Source: Candidatus Roizmanbacteria bacterium CG11_big_fil_rev_8_21_14_0_20_36_8
GTDB lineage: Bacteria; Patescibacteriota; Microgenomatia; UBA1406; GWC2-37-13
DNA: 8,284 bases
Assembly: GCA_002796045.1 (NCBI GenBank)
Contig: PCVM01000025.1
Location: forward strand, 448 to 8,731
Direction: 5' to 3'
Below the pieces are notes generated by a model. That model did no database searches. It had not been told where the DNA came from and was given only the letters and a program-made list of their open reading frames with translations. Shown one piece after another: positions 1 to 6,161 of the stretch. The translations under genes and the position numbers were made by a program. Every line of letters begins with the position of its first letter. The stretch's first letter is position 1.

Positions 1-966
1 GGGGGTAACTGTTGGATTTACCGTTATCGTAGATTGAATAGGAATGAGAGTGCTTGTAGGCAGCACTGTGGTCTGGGATTCGAAAGTACATTTTCCGCTT
101 ACATCTGTTTTTCCGCTGCAACAATTAAATCCACCACTTGGAGCAAATCCATTTCCAATACATCTGCTTGTTTCAACAATACACGTCGTATGTGTTTCAT
201 CATCTGAGACCCATCCAATAAAACTATTATTACTCGTACTGGGAGTTGCACTAGCTGTGTTATTGCAAAACAAATACGGATTTCCTGCAGAGGTCGGAGA
301 ACAATATCCTGCTGGATAGGTCGCTACCTGTCCATTGAAGCGCGTGTAACATGGTGTTTCTGAATGTTGAATCGGGGCGCTTGGAGATTGAGTTGGTTGA
401 GTTGCTACTCTATCACAAGCTCCAGGTTGACGTTCGTTTATTGCCTTCTCTTTTCTCCACTGTGTGGCATTACCTCCGAAAAAATTTCTCACTTCCTGCG
501 ATGCACATTCTCCCAAACAATACCAGTTCACGTCTTCGCACGATCCTGTGGCTGGCGTCTGCGCGGGAACCGAAGTCGGATTACTCCCCTGTGTCACGTG
601 CGGTGCGGGGGTAGATTGAGCTGGGGCAAATGCTGCATTTCCACAGGCATTAGAGCTTGCAGGTTGTGTCCCTCCACTTGTGGTATCGATGCAGGTAGAA
701 GATTCGTTGCAGTACTCCCAATGCCTACATCCTCCCGCTCCTCCACATCCTTTATTGACCGATAAATCACACGCTCCACCCGGTTGATTATCTATGCTTG
801 CCTGCGCTTGAGATTCTGTAATTTGGCGCTTTTGAACTTGATTAAGCGTAACGATGGTCGAGAATGATATGAAAACGAACACGGCTATGCTTAGAGGTAA
901 AGCCTTGTCCTGAGGGAGAGTGAAGTGGTGTTTGAAACGAAGATTTTTGATAGCAAATAGTTTCAT
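1..966 (-). CDS. Cysteine-rich, membrane-anchored surface protein (3' end beyond the left edge)
   Basis: The minus strand is open without a stop from the ATG at 966 to the left edge, giving at least 322 codons. Residues 1-21 are basic, residues about 23-42 are a single hydrophobic segment (ALPLSIAVFVFIS...), and everything after it is hydrophilic. This is a signal anchor or signal peptide, so the rest should lie outside the membrane. The exported part holds 18 cysteines in short clusters (for example GGACD, KGCGGAGGC, WEYC, NWYCLGEC, FNCCSG), separated by Thr/Pro/Ser/Gln-rich linkers (around residues 115-140 and 192-205). This looks like a row of small disulfide-stapled modules on flexible stalks. 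The start is uncertain: in-frame ATGs also lie at 987, 1008 and 1011, and the frame is closed by a TAA further upstream. None has a good Shine-Dalgarno sequence. I recognise no named family. The gene is less AT-rich than its neighbours, which may reflect its composition or transfer. That it is a real gene is fairly secure; its function is unknown. Confidence 0.8.
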   Translation of the reverse strand, partial: MKLFAIKNLRFKHHFTLPQDKALPLSIAVFVFISFSTIVTLNQVQKRQITESQAQASIDNQPGGACDLSVNKGCGGAGGCRHWEYCNESSTCIDTTSGGTQPASSNACGNAAFAPAQSTPAPHVTQGSNPTSVPAQTPATGSCEDVNWYCLGECASQEVRNFFGGNATQWRKEKAINERQPGACDRVATQPTQSPSAPIQHSETPCYTRFNGQVATYPAGYCSPTSAGNPYLFCNNTASATPSTSNNSFIGWVSDDETHTTCIVETSRCIGNGFAPSGGFNCCSGKTDVSGKCTFESQTTVLPTSTLIPIQSTITVNPTVTP

Positions 967-1048
967 ACGATACTCAAATCGTAACATAGATTTCGTTATC
1001 TTGTCCATCATTGAGTATCTGAAATTAATTGTACTGTTCAAAGACGTG

Positions 1049-1054
1049 TATAAT
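1049..1054 (+). promoter_or_regulatory. Candidate -10 box TATAAT
   Basis: A perfect TATAAT on the plus strand, 73 nt before the ATG at 1128. A weak -35-like TTAATT lies 18 nt upstream; there is no good TTGACA. If used, the transcript would start near 1061 and have a leader of about 65 nt carrying the AGGAGG at 1067-1072. The -10-like ATTAAT at 1117-1122 is a competing, leaderless alternative. Confidence 0.4.
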
Positions 1055-1066
1055 AATGAGGTAAAA

Positions 1067-1072
1067 AGGAGG
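1067..1072 (+). promoter_or_regulatory. Orphan Shine-Dalgarno-like AGGAGG
   Basis: A strong anti-SD complement within AAAAAGGAGG. It lies 55 nt before the ATG at 1128, much too far to serve it directly. The only start codon close by is GTG at 1075, with just 2 nt of spacing. It would open a 19-codon frame ending in TAG at 1132-1134, overlapping the first codons of the next gene. A coupled leader peptide is possible but the spacing is poor. Confidence 0.3.
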
Positions 1073-1127
1073 AAGTGTACCAATATCACTTATCTCTTCG
1101 ATATACAACATATTTCATTAATAACAT

Positions 1128-3278
1128 ATGGTAGATCAAGGATTTGATGGCTTGCCACATACTGAACCTATTGATGCGTATCGCGAACCACTGCTCCAAG
1201 CTTTTTGTTTTGGAGCACGAAAACAGCTCGATGAAGCTCGTATCGAATATTCCGCAGAAACACCTTTGAATCAACCCCTATCCGCAGACAATCCCCACCT
1301 GACAGAGTATATTCGACAAAATTATCCAGCGTTTTTTGATACTCAACTAAGTGTGTTTGAGGGTGTTCTTTTTTCTCTCGATGATGAAAGAACTTTTTGT
1401 TCTAATGATGTATTGAAGCTCTTTATTGTCACTTTACAGAGAAATGGCAGTAACATTAACTATATCCATGAGAGGCTTCATGCTGTTTTTTCAAATATAT
1501 TTCCGCCAGAAATTCAAAAGTATTTTGGGACATTTCTCAGTGGAGAACGTCTTAAAACAATAATCAAACAAGTCGTTAGTGGAGAAACAGAACTTGAAGA
1601 CAGTATTATCATCTCCCAACTTGACCAAGCAATCACACTCTCGGCAGCACTCTCAGGAAAGCTGAGCAAGAATGCCTCGGGTTCTGAAGCATTATTTTCA
1701 TTTATGGATGCGGGTGATATTTCTGAAATGATGAAACGGAGAGAATATTCTCTTGAAGAATTGGTCGCAGAAAAATCATCTCAATTCCCTGAGCCGTCAC
1801 ACAATTTGAAATATTCTCTGCAAATTCCCACATACAACGAAATGCCCGAATCCGATACAGAAGGAAACCAGCGTGGAAATTTAGCCGACTATCTCATGAG
1901 TGTTTTTGTAAGCATCAGCAAGTCAGGTATTGACCCTTCGGAAGTAGAGGTTTTATGTAATATCAACAATAGACATGATCCTTCACGACCAATTTTTTCA
2001 GATGATTTTCCTTATGCCACAAAAGGAAACGTACACTCATTACAGCTTCTGACTGCACTCCAAGTATTTTCACAAAGCAAACTGGACGAAGATTCTCCTG
2101 AGAGAATTATTGATGCATTTGAATGGCTTCCAAAAACCCAACTAGACAAAAGACAAGAATCGATTCGATCATTTTATGTTCGTTTGTTCAATTCTGCACG
2201 GAATCTCTATCAAAAAGGGCTTTCTGTACAAGCCGTTGATTGTACTGATGGATCATTTATTGCCTACGAAAACAAAAGAAAATCTCACCCCGTTAATGGG
2301 CAAGGGGCAAGAAGAAGACTATTACAAGAAATTGCAATAAGACGATTTGGGATTGCACGCAAAGAAAACCCGATGTTGAGAGCAGATACTCAGTGGCATC
2401 TCGCAAATGATGCAGATGCAAAAATATCACCCACTATGTTTTCCGACATTCAGACAATCACTCAAAATACAGCAGGGTCACAAATAATTGCGGCACCGAT
2501 GAGAATGGCTGAAGATCCAAATTCACCTCAAAAAGATACTAATTATTCTCATATTGAAATCTCAAGGGGAGCATATGGACTTCGAGATCTTATCAATTTA
2601 GTGAAAGAGTTTGGGATCACCAATCAGTCAGAAAGATTTCCAAAATTTGTCCCGAGTGTAACTCGATTTGCAATTAATGAATCTGCTGTCCGTGAGGGAT
2701 CTGTATTATGGAGTATTCGCAAAGATATGGGCGAAGATGCAAATTTTATGAGAAAATCCATTGCGAACTCAACATTTATCGCAGCCCACGACCCCTTCAG
2801 TACTGTATCTGATAGAATAAGAGATCAGTCTTATGGAGGGGCTAGCGCCTCTGTTAAAGATATAACGAATGTTTTTGCTAAAAAAGAGCCACAAATTTCT
2901 CATGCGCTATCAGAGGCCATAACTAGGACATGTCGCAGTGCAAATCTTAATTTGGAGACCCCTGCCAAACCTATGAGCGTGAGAGATTTTTCAGCATTTT
3001 TTATAAAAGCTTTGCGATCACGAGCATTTACAGATCAAGAGAAGGCGCTTGTCGAAGAAATTGAGAGCATAAAGAGAGATTCATTCCCAAGATCAATCAA
3101 AAATTATGAAAAAACTCAGTACACCCAAGAGTTATGGAATGTATGGAAAGGTATCGTGAAAATAGTATATTTGCCAGCAACAGACTATCCGAACCTAAAT
3201 AAACTTCTTACAATTTTCAGTTCGAACATTCATGAAGTTGAGGCTCAATATAACTCAACAAGTCTGAATATCATATAG
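1128..3278 (+). CDS. Large soluble protein with GT-A glycosyltransferase-like core
   Basis: A 716-residue protein with no signal peptide and no membrane segment, so probably cytosolic. I do not recognise it as a named family. The middle carries motifs of nucleotide-sugar transferases of the GT2 type (GT-A fold). A beta strand ends in IPTYNE at residues 233-238, the usual nucleotide-binding opening. NDADAKISP at 427-435 has the spacing and context of a metal-binding DxD (D428, D430). A glycine/aromatic segment, RGAYG, follows at 480-484. AVDCTDGS around 370-376 may be another acidic strand end. The N-terminal 230 residues and the C-terminal 200 are mainly helical-looking and unassigned, making it about twice the size of an ordinary GT2 enzyme. 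The in-frame TAA at 1122-1124 rules out an earlier start. There is no SD; a -10-like ATTAAT ends 5 nt before the ATG, suggesting a leaderless message. It converges on the peptidase remnant with a 12-nt gap. The gene itself is very secure, the family only tentative; substrate and product cannot be read from the sequence. Confidence 0.85.
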   Translation: MVDQGFDGLPHTEPIDAYREPLLQAFCFGARKQLDEARIEYSAETPLNQPLSADNPHLTEYIRQNYPAFFDTQLSVFEGVLFSLDDERTFCSNDVLKLFIVTLQRNGSNINYIHERLHAVFSNIFPPEIQKYFGTFLSGERLKTIIKQVVSGETELEDSIIISQLDQAITLSAALSGKLSKNASGSEALFSFMDAGDISEMMKRREYSLEELVAEKSSQFPEPSHNLKYSLQIPTYNEMPESDTEGNQRGNLADYLMSVFVSISKSGIDPSEVEVLCNINNRHDPSRPIFSDDFPYATKGNVHSLQLLTALQVFSQSKLDEDSPERIIDAFEWLPKTQLDKRQESIRSFYVRLFNSARNLYQKGLSVQAVDCTDGSFIAYENKRKSHPVNGQGARRRLLQEIAIRRFGIARKENPMLRADTQWHLANDADAKISPTMFSDIQTITQNTAGSQIIAAPMRMAEDPNSPQKDTNYSHIEISRGAYGLRDLINLVKEFGITNQSERFPKFVPSVTRFAINESAVREGSVLWSIRKDMGEDANFMRKSIANSTFIAAHDPFSTVSDRIRDQSYGGASASVKDITNVFAKKEPQISHALSEAITRTCRSANLNLETPAKPMSVRDFSAFFIKALRSRAFTDQEKALVEEIESIKRDSFPRSIKNYEKTQYTQELWNVWKGIVKIVYLPATDYPNLNKLLTIFSSNIHEVEAQYNSTSLNII

Positions 3279-3290
3279 AAAGTCTCAACC

Positions 3291-3932
3291 TCAATATCCC
3301 CCTCCATACACCTTCTTCAGCATCTCAATCCCCGAAAAAAACATCTCCTCGTCAGTGATCATACGCACGTCATCATAAAATCCTGGAATGAGTACCTCGC
3401 CACTCTTCACGTCCTTCATTTGAGCAAATAAATCGGCCAAGATCTGAGCTGGGTCGAGCACTGCGTTTCCATAGACTCCCGAGTGGATATCATGATTCCC
3501 GACGTGAGGTTCGATCTCAAAATAAATATGACCACGCAATGCATAGATGATCATCGGGATATTCTTTTTGTACATCTCTACATCCGTGATAAAAAATACA
3601 TCAACACAGGAAAGCTCTGTTTTCAGCTCCTCAATATACGTTGTAAAATGCTCGCTCTCCGTTTCCTCTTCACCTTCAATGAGAAATATAATAGTATTTT
3701 TAAGGCTCTGTGATAAGATTAACTGCTCAACGACACTGATGTTTTGCATGATATGACCTTTGTTGTCTGCAACTCCTCGACCGAAGAACTTGCCTTCTTT
3801 CAAAGTAAGGGTAAATGGTTCAAAATCCCACTCTCTCACCGGATCTTCTGGTTGGACATTGAAGAAGTCGAATTTCAATACCCATCGTCTCCAGTTTATT
3901 TTGCAAAAATTGTACGGACTGGGACATGTCAT
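3291..3932 (-). CDS. Main open fragment of the M20 peptidase remnant
   Basis: This is the longer open frame of the broken peptidase gene, 213 codons if read from the ATG at 3932. Residues 1 to about 24 are out-of-frame junk from the upstream half; the M20 homology starts at NVQP (residues 25-28). Marks in order are D56 (GVAD), E86-E90 (EGEEE), D117 (ITDVEM), H150 (NHDIHSG) and PGFYDDVR at 183-190. An automatic caller would report it as a gene, but it has no plausible start of its own and lacks both ends of the fold. The 3' end lies 12 nt from the stop of the convergent gene. Confidence 0.6.
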   Translation of the reverse strand: MTCPSPYNFCKINWRRWVLKFDFFNVQPEDPVREWDFEPFTLTLKEGKFFGRGVADNKGHIMQNISVVEQLILSQSLKNTIIFLIEGEEETESEHFTTYIEELKTELSCVDVFFITDVEMYKKNIPMIIYALRGHIYFEIEPHVGNHDIHSGVYGNAVLDPAQILADLFAQMKDVKSGEVLIPGFYDDVRMITDEEMFFSGIEMLKKVYGGGY

Positions 3933-4011
3933 TTTTTCTTTGTGGATCTGCAGATACTGAAGGAATGGATATGAACTGAGAAAATTCCTGAATAATCTGT
4001 TTCTTGTTCAT
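3291..4011 (-). pseudogene. M20 family metallopeptidase (dipeptidase) remnant, frameshifted and truncated
   Basis: The gene is readable only in two frames. From the ATG at 4011 the first 51 residues match the N-terminus of M20 dipeptidases (MNKKQIIQEFSQFISIPSVS), then the frame runs on to a TGA at 3820-3822. The family sequence resumes in another frame with NVQPEDPVREWDFEPF and FFGRGVADNKG. Intact enzymes have about 30 residues between these points, ending in (Y)GHYDVQP. Here that piece is missing, with the zinc-binding His, and the break lies near 3858-3870. Joining CTT CTT CA to AT GTC CAA explains both the lost segment and the apparent Asp-to-Asn change by one out-of-frame deletion. Kept residues include the bridging Asp (GVAD), the catalytic/ligand EGEEE, TDVEM and the NHDIHSG histidine. 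The protein stops soon after PGFYDDVR, at about 240 residues against roughly 450 for the family, so the last metal ligand is absent as well. The remnant is almost certainly inactive as a peptidase. Confidence 0.85.
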
Positions 4012-4016
4012 GCGGT

Positions 4017-4022
4017 ATTATA
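4017..4022 (-). promoter_or_regulatory. -10 box TATAAT of the M20 remnant, leaderless geometry
   Basis: A perfect TATAAT reads leftward and ends 5 nt before the ATG at 4011. Transcription would start at or within a base or two of the start codon, so the message would be leaderless. No good -35 hexamer is found at 16-18 nt. It shares a 47-nt gap with the oppositely facing promoter of the epimerase-like gene. Confidence 0.55.
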
Positions 4023-4041
4023 CCCCAGATGACACCCTCTA

Positions 4042-4050
4042 TGCTACAAT
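4042..4050 (+). promoter_or_regulatory. Extended -10 box TGCTACAAT of the epimerase-like gene
   Basis: TGC followed by TACAAT forms an extended -10 element ending 8 nt before the ATG at 4059. This predicts a transcript with at most one or two untranslated bases. There is no SD before the ATG. The -35 zone would overlap the -10 of the divergent peptidase promoter, so the two promoters could interfere. Confidence 0.55.
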
Positions 4051-4058
4051 AACAACAT

Positions 4059-4724
4059 ATGAAAATAGTACCAACGCTCTTGACCCTTGATAAATTCGAA
4101 CTCATGGATCAACTTGAGCTCTTTCAACCATTTTACAATCGAATCCAGATCGATGTCGCCGATGGAGTGCTCGTCCCCAATGTGACAACGCAAATTGATG
4201 AGCTGATAGAACTCCTTGAAAAAGATTTGATTGATATAAAGCCTGAAACTGTTTTTGACTTTCATTTAATGGTTCGAGATTTTTCAAAAGAACTTGAAAA
4301 AATCAAGGAATTTCAAAAATATGCCAATATTAATTTGGTATTAATCAATGCAGATCTGAAAGTTGATATCTCAAAACTAACTGAACAATACGATTTTTCT
4401 ATCGGTCTTGATATCAGCCCTAAGCGAGAAATATTAAGTTCAGCAAGACAATACGATCTAGATAGCATTAAGGCAATTCAGATCATGACGGTTGAACCTG
4501 GATTTCAGGGATCACCCTTTTTGCCTGATATGCTACAAAAAATACAACAACTTCGCGAGTTCCACTATAAGCATGAAATCCTCATCGATGGTGGGGTCAA
4601 TAGTGATACAATTCCAACAATTTCAGAGCAAAAATTTAAGCCTGATATAATCTGCATCGGAAGTTATTTGACGAAGGCTGAAGAGGAGCTTGAAGAGAGA
4701 GTAAGTAATCTTAAGAAACTATAG
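4059..4724 (+). CDS. Ribulose-phosphate 3-epimerase-like TIM-barrel protein
   Basis: A 221-residue protein of the usual length for ribulose-phosphate 3-epimerase, the enzyme that interconverts ribulose 5-phosphate and xylulose 5-phosphate in the pentose phosphate pathway. Family blocks in order: KIVPTLLT at 2-9 (normally APSILS), IQIDVADGVLVPN at 29-41 (normally HFDVMDGHFVPN), FDFHLMV at 66-72, IMTVEPGFQG at 142-151, LIDGGVNSD at 175-183 and the phosphate-binding IGS at 200-202. Both catalytic aspartates are present (D32 and D177), and so is the metal ligand H69. The other metal-ligand histidine of the HFD motif is Gln here (Q30), and the first Ser is Thr (T6). The active site is therefore altered but not destroyed. 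It may be a divergent epimerase, or a relative acting on another sugar phosphate. A cytosolic location is expected. It converges on tgt with a 13-nt gap. Confidence 0.8.
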   Translation: MKIVPTLLTLDKFELMDQLELFQPFYNRIQIDVADGVLVPNVTTQIDELIELLEKDLIDIKPETVFDFHLMVRDFSKELEKIKEFQKYANINLVLINADLKVDISKLTEQYDFSIGLDISPKREILSSARQYDLDSIKAIQIMTVEPGFQGSPFLPDMLQKIQQLREFHYKHEILIDGGVNSDTIPTISEQKFKPDIICIGSYLTKAEEELEERVSNLKKL

Positions 4725-4737
4725 CTTAAAAAAATTT

Positions 4738-5907
4738 TCAATAAACCTTCCCATAGGTCTCTCGTAGCTCCTCAAACTTTCCCATCTCAATACTTTCACG
4801 AATTTCGCGCATCATATCCGCATAGAACTGGATGTTATGTAAAGTTGTATATGCCGAAGCTCGCAGATCATGCGCAAGAAACCATGTCCAGAGTTGACTC
4901 ATGGTAACACCCTCCACGCACGCACGGCACGCGCAGTTCTTTTCAATTGGCTCGTCCAAATGTTTGAGCTTTCGCAAATAGAGTCGTCCTTTTTTGGTAT
5001 AGAGCATCCGATGTCGCGCCTCACGAGTCGGGATCACACAGTCAAAAAGATCTACTCCCTGCTCAACAGCTGCAAAAACGTCACGGATTTTTCCAATTCC
5101 CAATAGATGGCGCGGTTTTTCGGGAGGAAGAATCTTTGTCACCCATCCAACAGTCGTCCCCAAGGCTTCCTGAAAGTCCCCAAAGCTTCCACCAATCCCA
5201 AACCCAGGCACATCTTTTGAGCCCACGACTCGTGCTGACTCTTTTCGCAAGTCCTCGTATTCTCCGCCCTGAACAATCCCAAACAAAGCTTGATTTTCTT
5301 CAAAACCTTTATGAGCTTCTATCGATCGATCAAGCCAGCGGTGCGTGCGCTCCATGGAGTTTTTGATATATTCTTTTGAGTTTAAAGGCGACGTACACTC
5401 GTCAAACGCCATCATGATATTGGCGCCTATCTTGTGTTGCAGATCCATTGAAATTTCAGGACTGAGAATTTTGGGCTTTCCATCAAACTCAAACTCAACT
5501 CTATTTTCAGTAATTTTATTAAAATTCTTGTTGTCGTCATGGCTAATTCTTAAAGAATCAGATGCTGTAGGTAGTATTTTCCCAATTCCAGATCCACGCC
5601 CAAATCCGAGAGAAAATACCTGAAATCCACCACTATCTGATGCGATAAATCTGTCAGGGATCTGCATGAAGGAATGTATTCCGCCTGCTTTTTCTATTTT
5701 TGGAATGATTTCTTTGGTATATGTATGATACGTGTTGACGATAAAATACGGACTGGGAAGATCCTTCAATACATCGTTGGGAAGAGAACGAAGCTGTCCG
5801 TCTGTCGCGACTATTGCAAGTTCAGGAGTTTGAATTGAAGAATTACTTGTAGTGATTATCCCTGTTGAAATCTTTTTCCTTTTCCGTTGAATCTGAAACT
5901 TCATCAT
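4738..5907 (-). CDS. tgt: tRNA-guanine transglycosylase
   Basis: This 389-residue enzyme exchanges the wobble guanine (position 34) of GUN-anticodon tRNAs for a queuosine precursor or queuine. Landmarks: NTYHT at 58-62; ASDSGGFQVFSLG at 89-101 with the general acid/base D91; MAFDECT at 166-172 with base-binding D169; VQGG at 212-215; GIGGSFGD at 237-244; LFDCVIPTREARH at 287-299 with the nucleophile D289; and the zinc site C325, C327, C330 and H357. All catalytic and zinc residues are present, so it should be active. Three things are odd. About 25 extra residues (roughly 102-130) follow the SDSGGFQ block. The bacterial substrate loop GGLAVGE is GGSFGD, one residue shorter and without Leu and Val. 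The usual RNG after PTR is RHR. The substrate may therefore not be standard preQ1. ATG 5907 is preferred over 5904 because a -10 box ends 5 nt upstream. No other queuosine gene is in the window. Confidence 0.93.
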   Translation of the reverse strand: MMKFQIQRKRKKISTGIITTSNSSIQTPELAIVATDGQLRSLPNDVLKDLPSPYFIVNTYHTYTKEIIPKIEKAGGIHSFMQIPDRFIASDSGGFQVFSLGFGRGSGIGKILPTASDSLRISHDDNKNFNKITENRVEFEFDGKPKILSPEISMDLQHKIGANIMMAFDECTSPLNSKEYIKNSMERTHRWLDRSIEAHKGFEENQALFGIVQGGEYEDLRKESARVVGSKDVPGFGIGGSFGDFQEALGTTVGWVTKILPPEKPRHLLGIGKIRDVFAAVEQGVDLFDCVIPTREARHRMLYTKKGRLYLRKLKHLDEPIEKNCACRACVEGVTMSQLWTWFLAHDLRASAYTTLHNIQFYADMMREIRESIEMGKFEELRETYGKVY

Positions 5908-5908
5908 T

Positions 5909-5921
5909 CTGTATTGTACAG
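5909..5921. promoter_or_regulatory. -10 box of tgt inside a small inverted repeat
   Basis: On the minus strand TACAAT (5918 to 5913) ends 5 nt before the tgt ATG, again leaderless geometry. It lies inside the palindrome CTGTA-TTG-TACAG. A repressor binding there would cover the promoter, but the repeat is short and could be chance. I see no clear -35. Confidence 0.4.
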
Positions 5922-5996
5922 TGCGATATCAAATGCAGGATAGGCATTTTTTTTCAATCAATAATAGTAACGTATATAAATAATCGAAATGTAAAC

Positions 5997-6002
5997 TATA
6001 AT
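5997..6002 (+). promoter_or_regulatory. Candidate -10 box TATAAT before the surface-protein remnant
   Basis: A perfect TATAAT on the plus strand just upstream of where repeat-like coding begins (6005). It would start transcription near 6009, inside that coding stretch and about 50 nt before the first ATG (6059). This either supports ATG 6059 as today's start, or the box is a chance product of AT-rich DNA at a truncation boundary. Confidence 0.35.
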
Positions 6003-6161
6003 GAGAAGTTGTCATTGATAATTCAACTGTTTGGTGGCGTGACTCTACTTCACAAACCATGATGGATTTTCCGCCAACATGGCAAAGTGCATCATTAGCA
6101 ACAGCATGGCCTGAGTCTTCATGGCCAGATCAACATCCATTTAAACACCTCATACTAGCCG

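Larger units (their letters stand above)
967..1127. other. Intergenic region between divergent genes
   Basis: This stretch separates the leftward cysteine-rich gene from the rightward glycosyltransferase-like gene. It holds a perfect TATAAT box and an AGGAGG on the plus strand. A TACAAT box on the minus strand (1033 to 1028) would place a transcript start a few bases before the ATG at 1011. Part of it (967-1011) may be coding on the minus strand if one of the upstream ATGs is the true start of the cysteine-rich gene. I see no RNA gene. Confidence 0.5.
5908..6004. other. Intergenic region between tgt and the surface-protein remnant
   Basis: A gap of 97 nt between the divergent tgt gene and the W-x-R repeat gene. 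Besides the tgt promoter and the rightward TATAAT, it holds AAATGC ... GCATTT (5931-5949) followed by Ts, a weak hairpin with no plus-strand gene before it to terminate. The 3' part is very AT-rich. No signal-peptide-coding sequence for the downstream gene is apparent. Confidence 0.5.

Noticed and set aside
44..765. Plus-strand open frames opposite the cysteine-rich gene
   Set aside because: The minus frame is open throughout with a signal anchor and clustered cysteines; the plus frames are short, overlap one another and lack coherent protein character.
920..1147. Plus-strand 75-codon frame with basic start (MKWCLKRRF…)
   Set aside because: It overlaps the start of the minus gene and the promoter region, looks AT-driven and has no SD.
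3820..3822. TGA recoded as glycine (as in some candidate phyla)
   Set aside because: Reading through TGA does not restore the M20 sequence, and tgt ends naturally at a TGA after GKVY, so TGA is a stop here.
4012..4724. Minus frames opposite the epimerase-like gene
   Set aside because: These are shadows of a gene with clear family motifs on the plus strand.
4725..4737. Terminator between the epimerase-like gene and tgt
   Set aside because: Only A and T runs are present, with no GC stem.
5909..5921. LexA box
   Set aside because: CTG and CAG are separated by 7 nt instead of the 10 typical of the Proteobacterial site.
5931..5954. Hairpin AAATGC/GCATTT followed by Ts as an intrinsic terminator
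   Set aside because: The stem has only two GC pairs and no plus-strand gene ends nearby; probably chance in AT-rich DNA.
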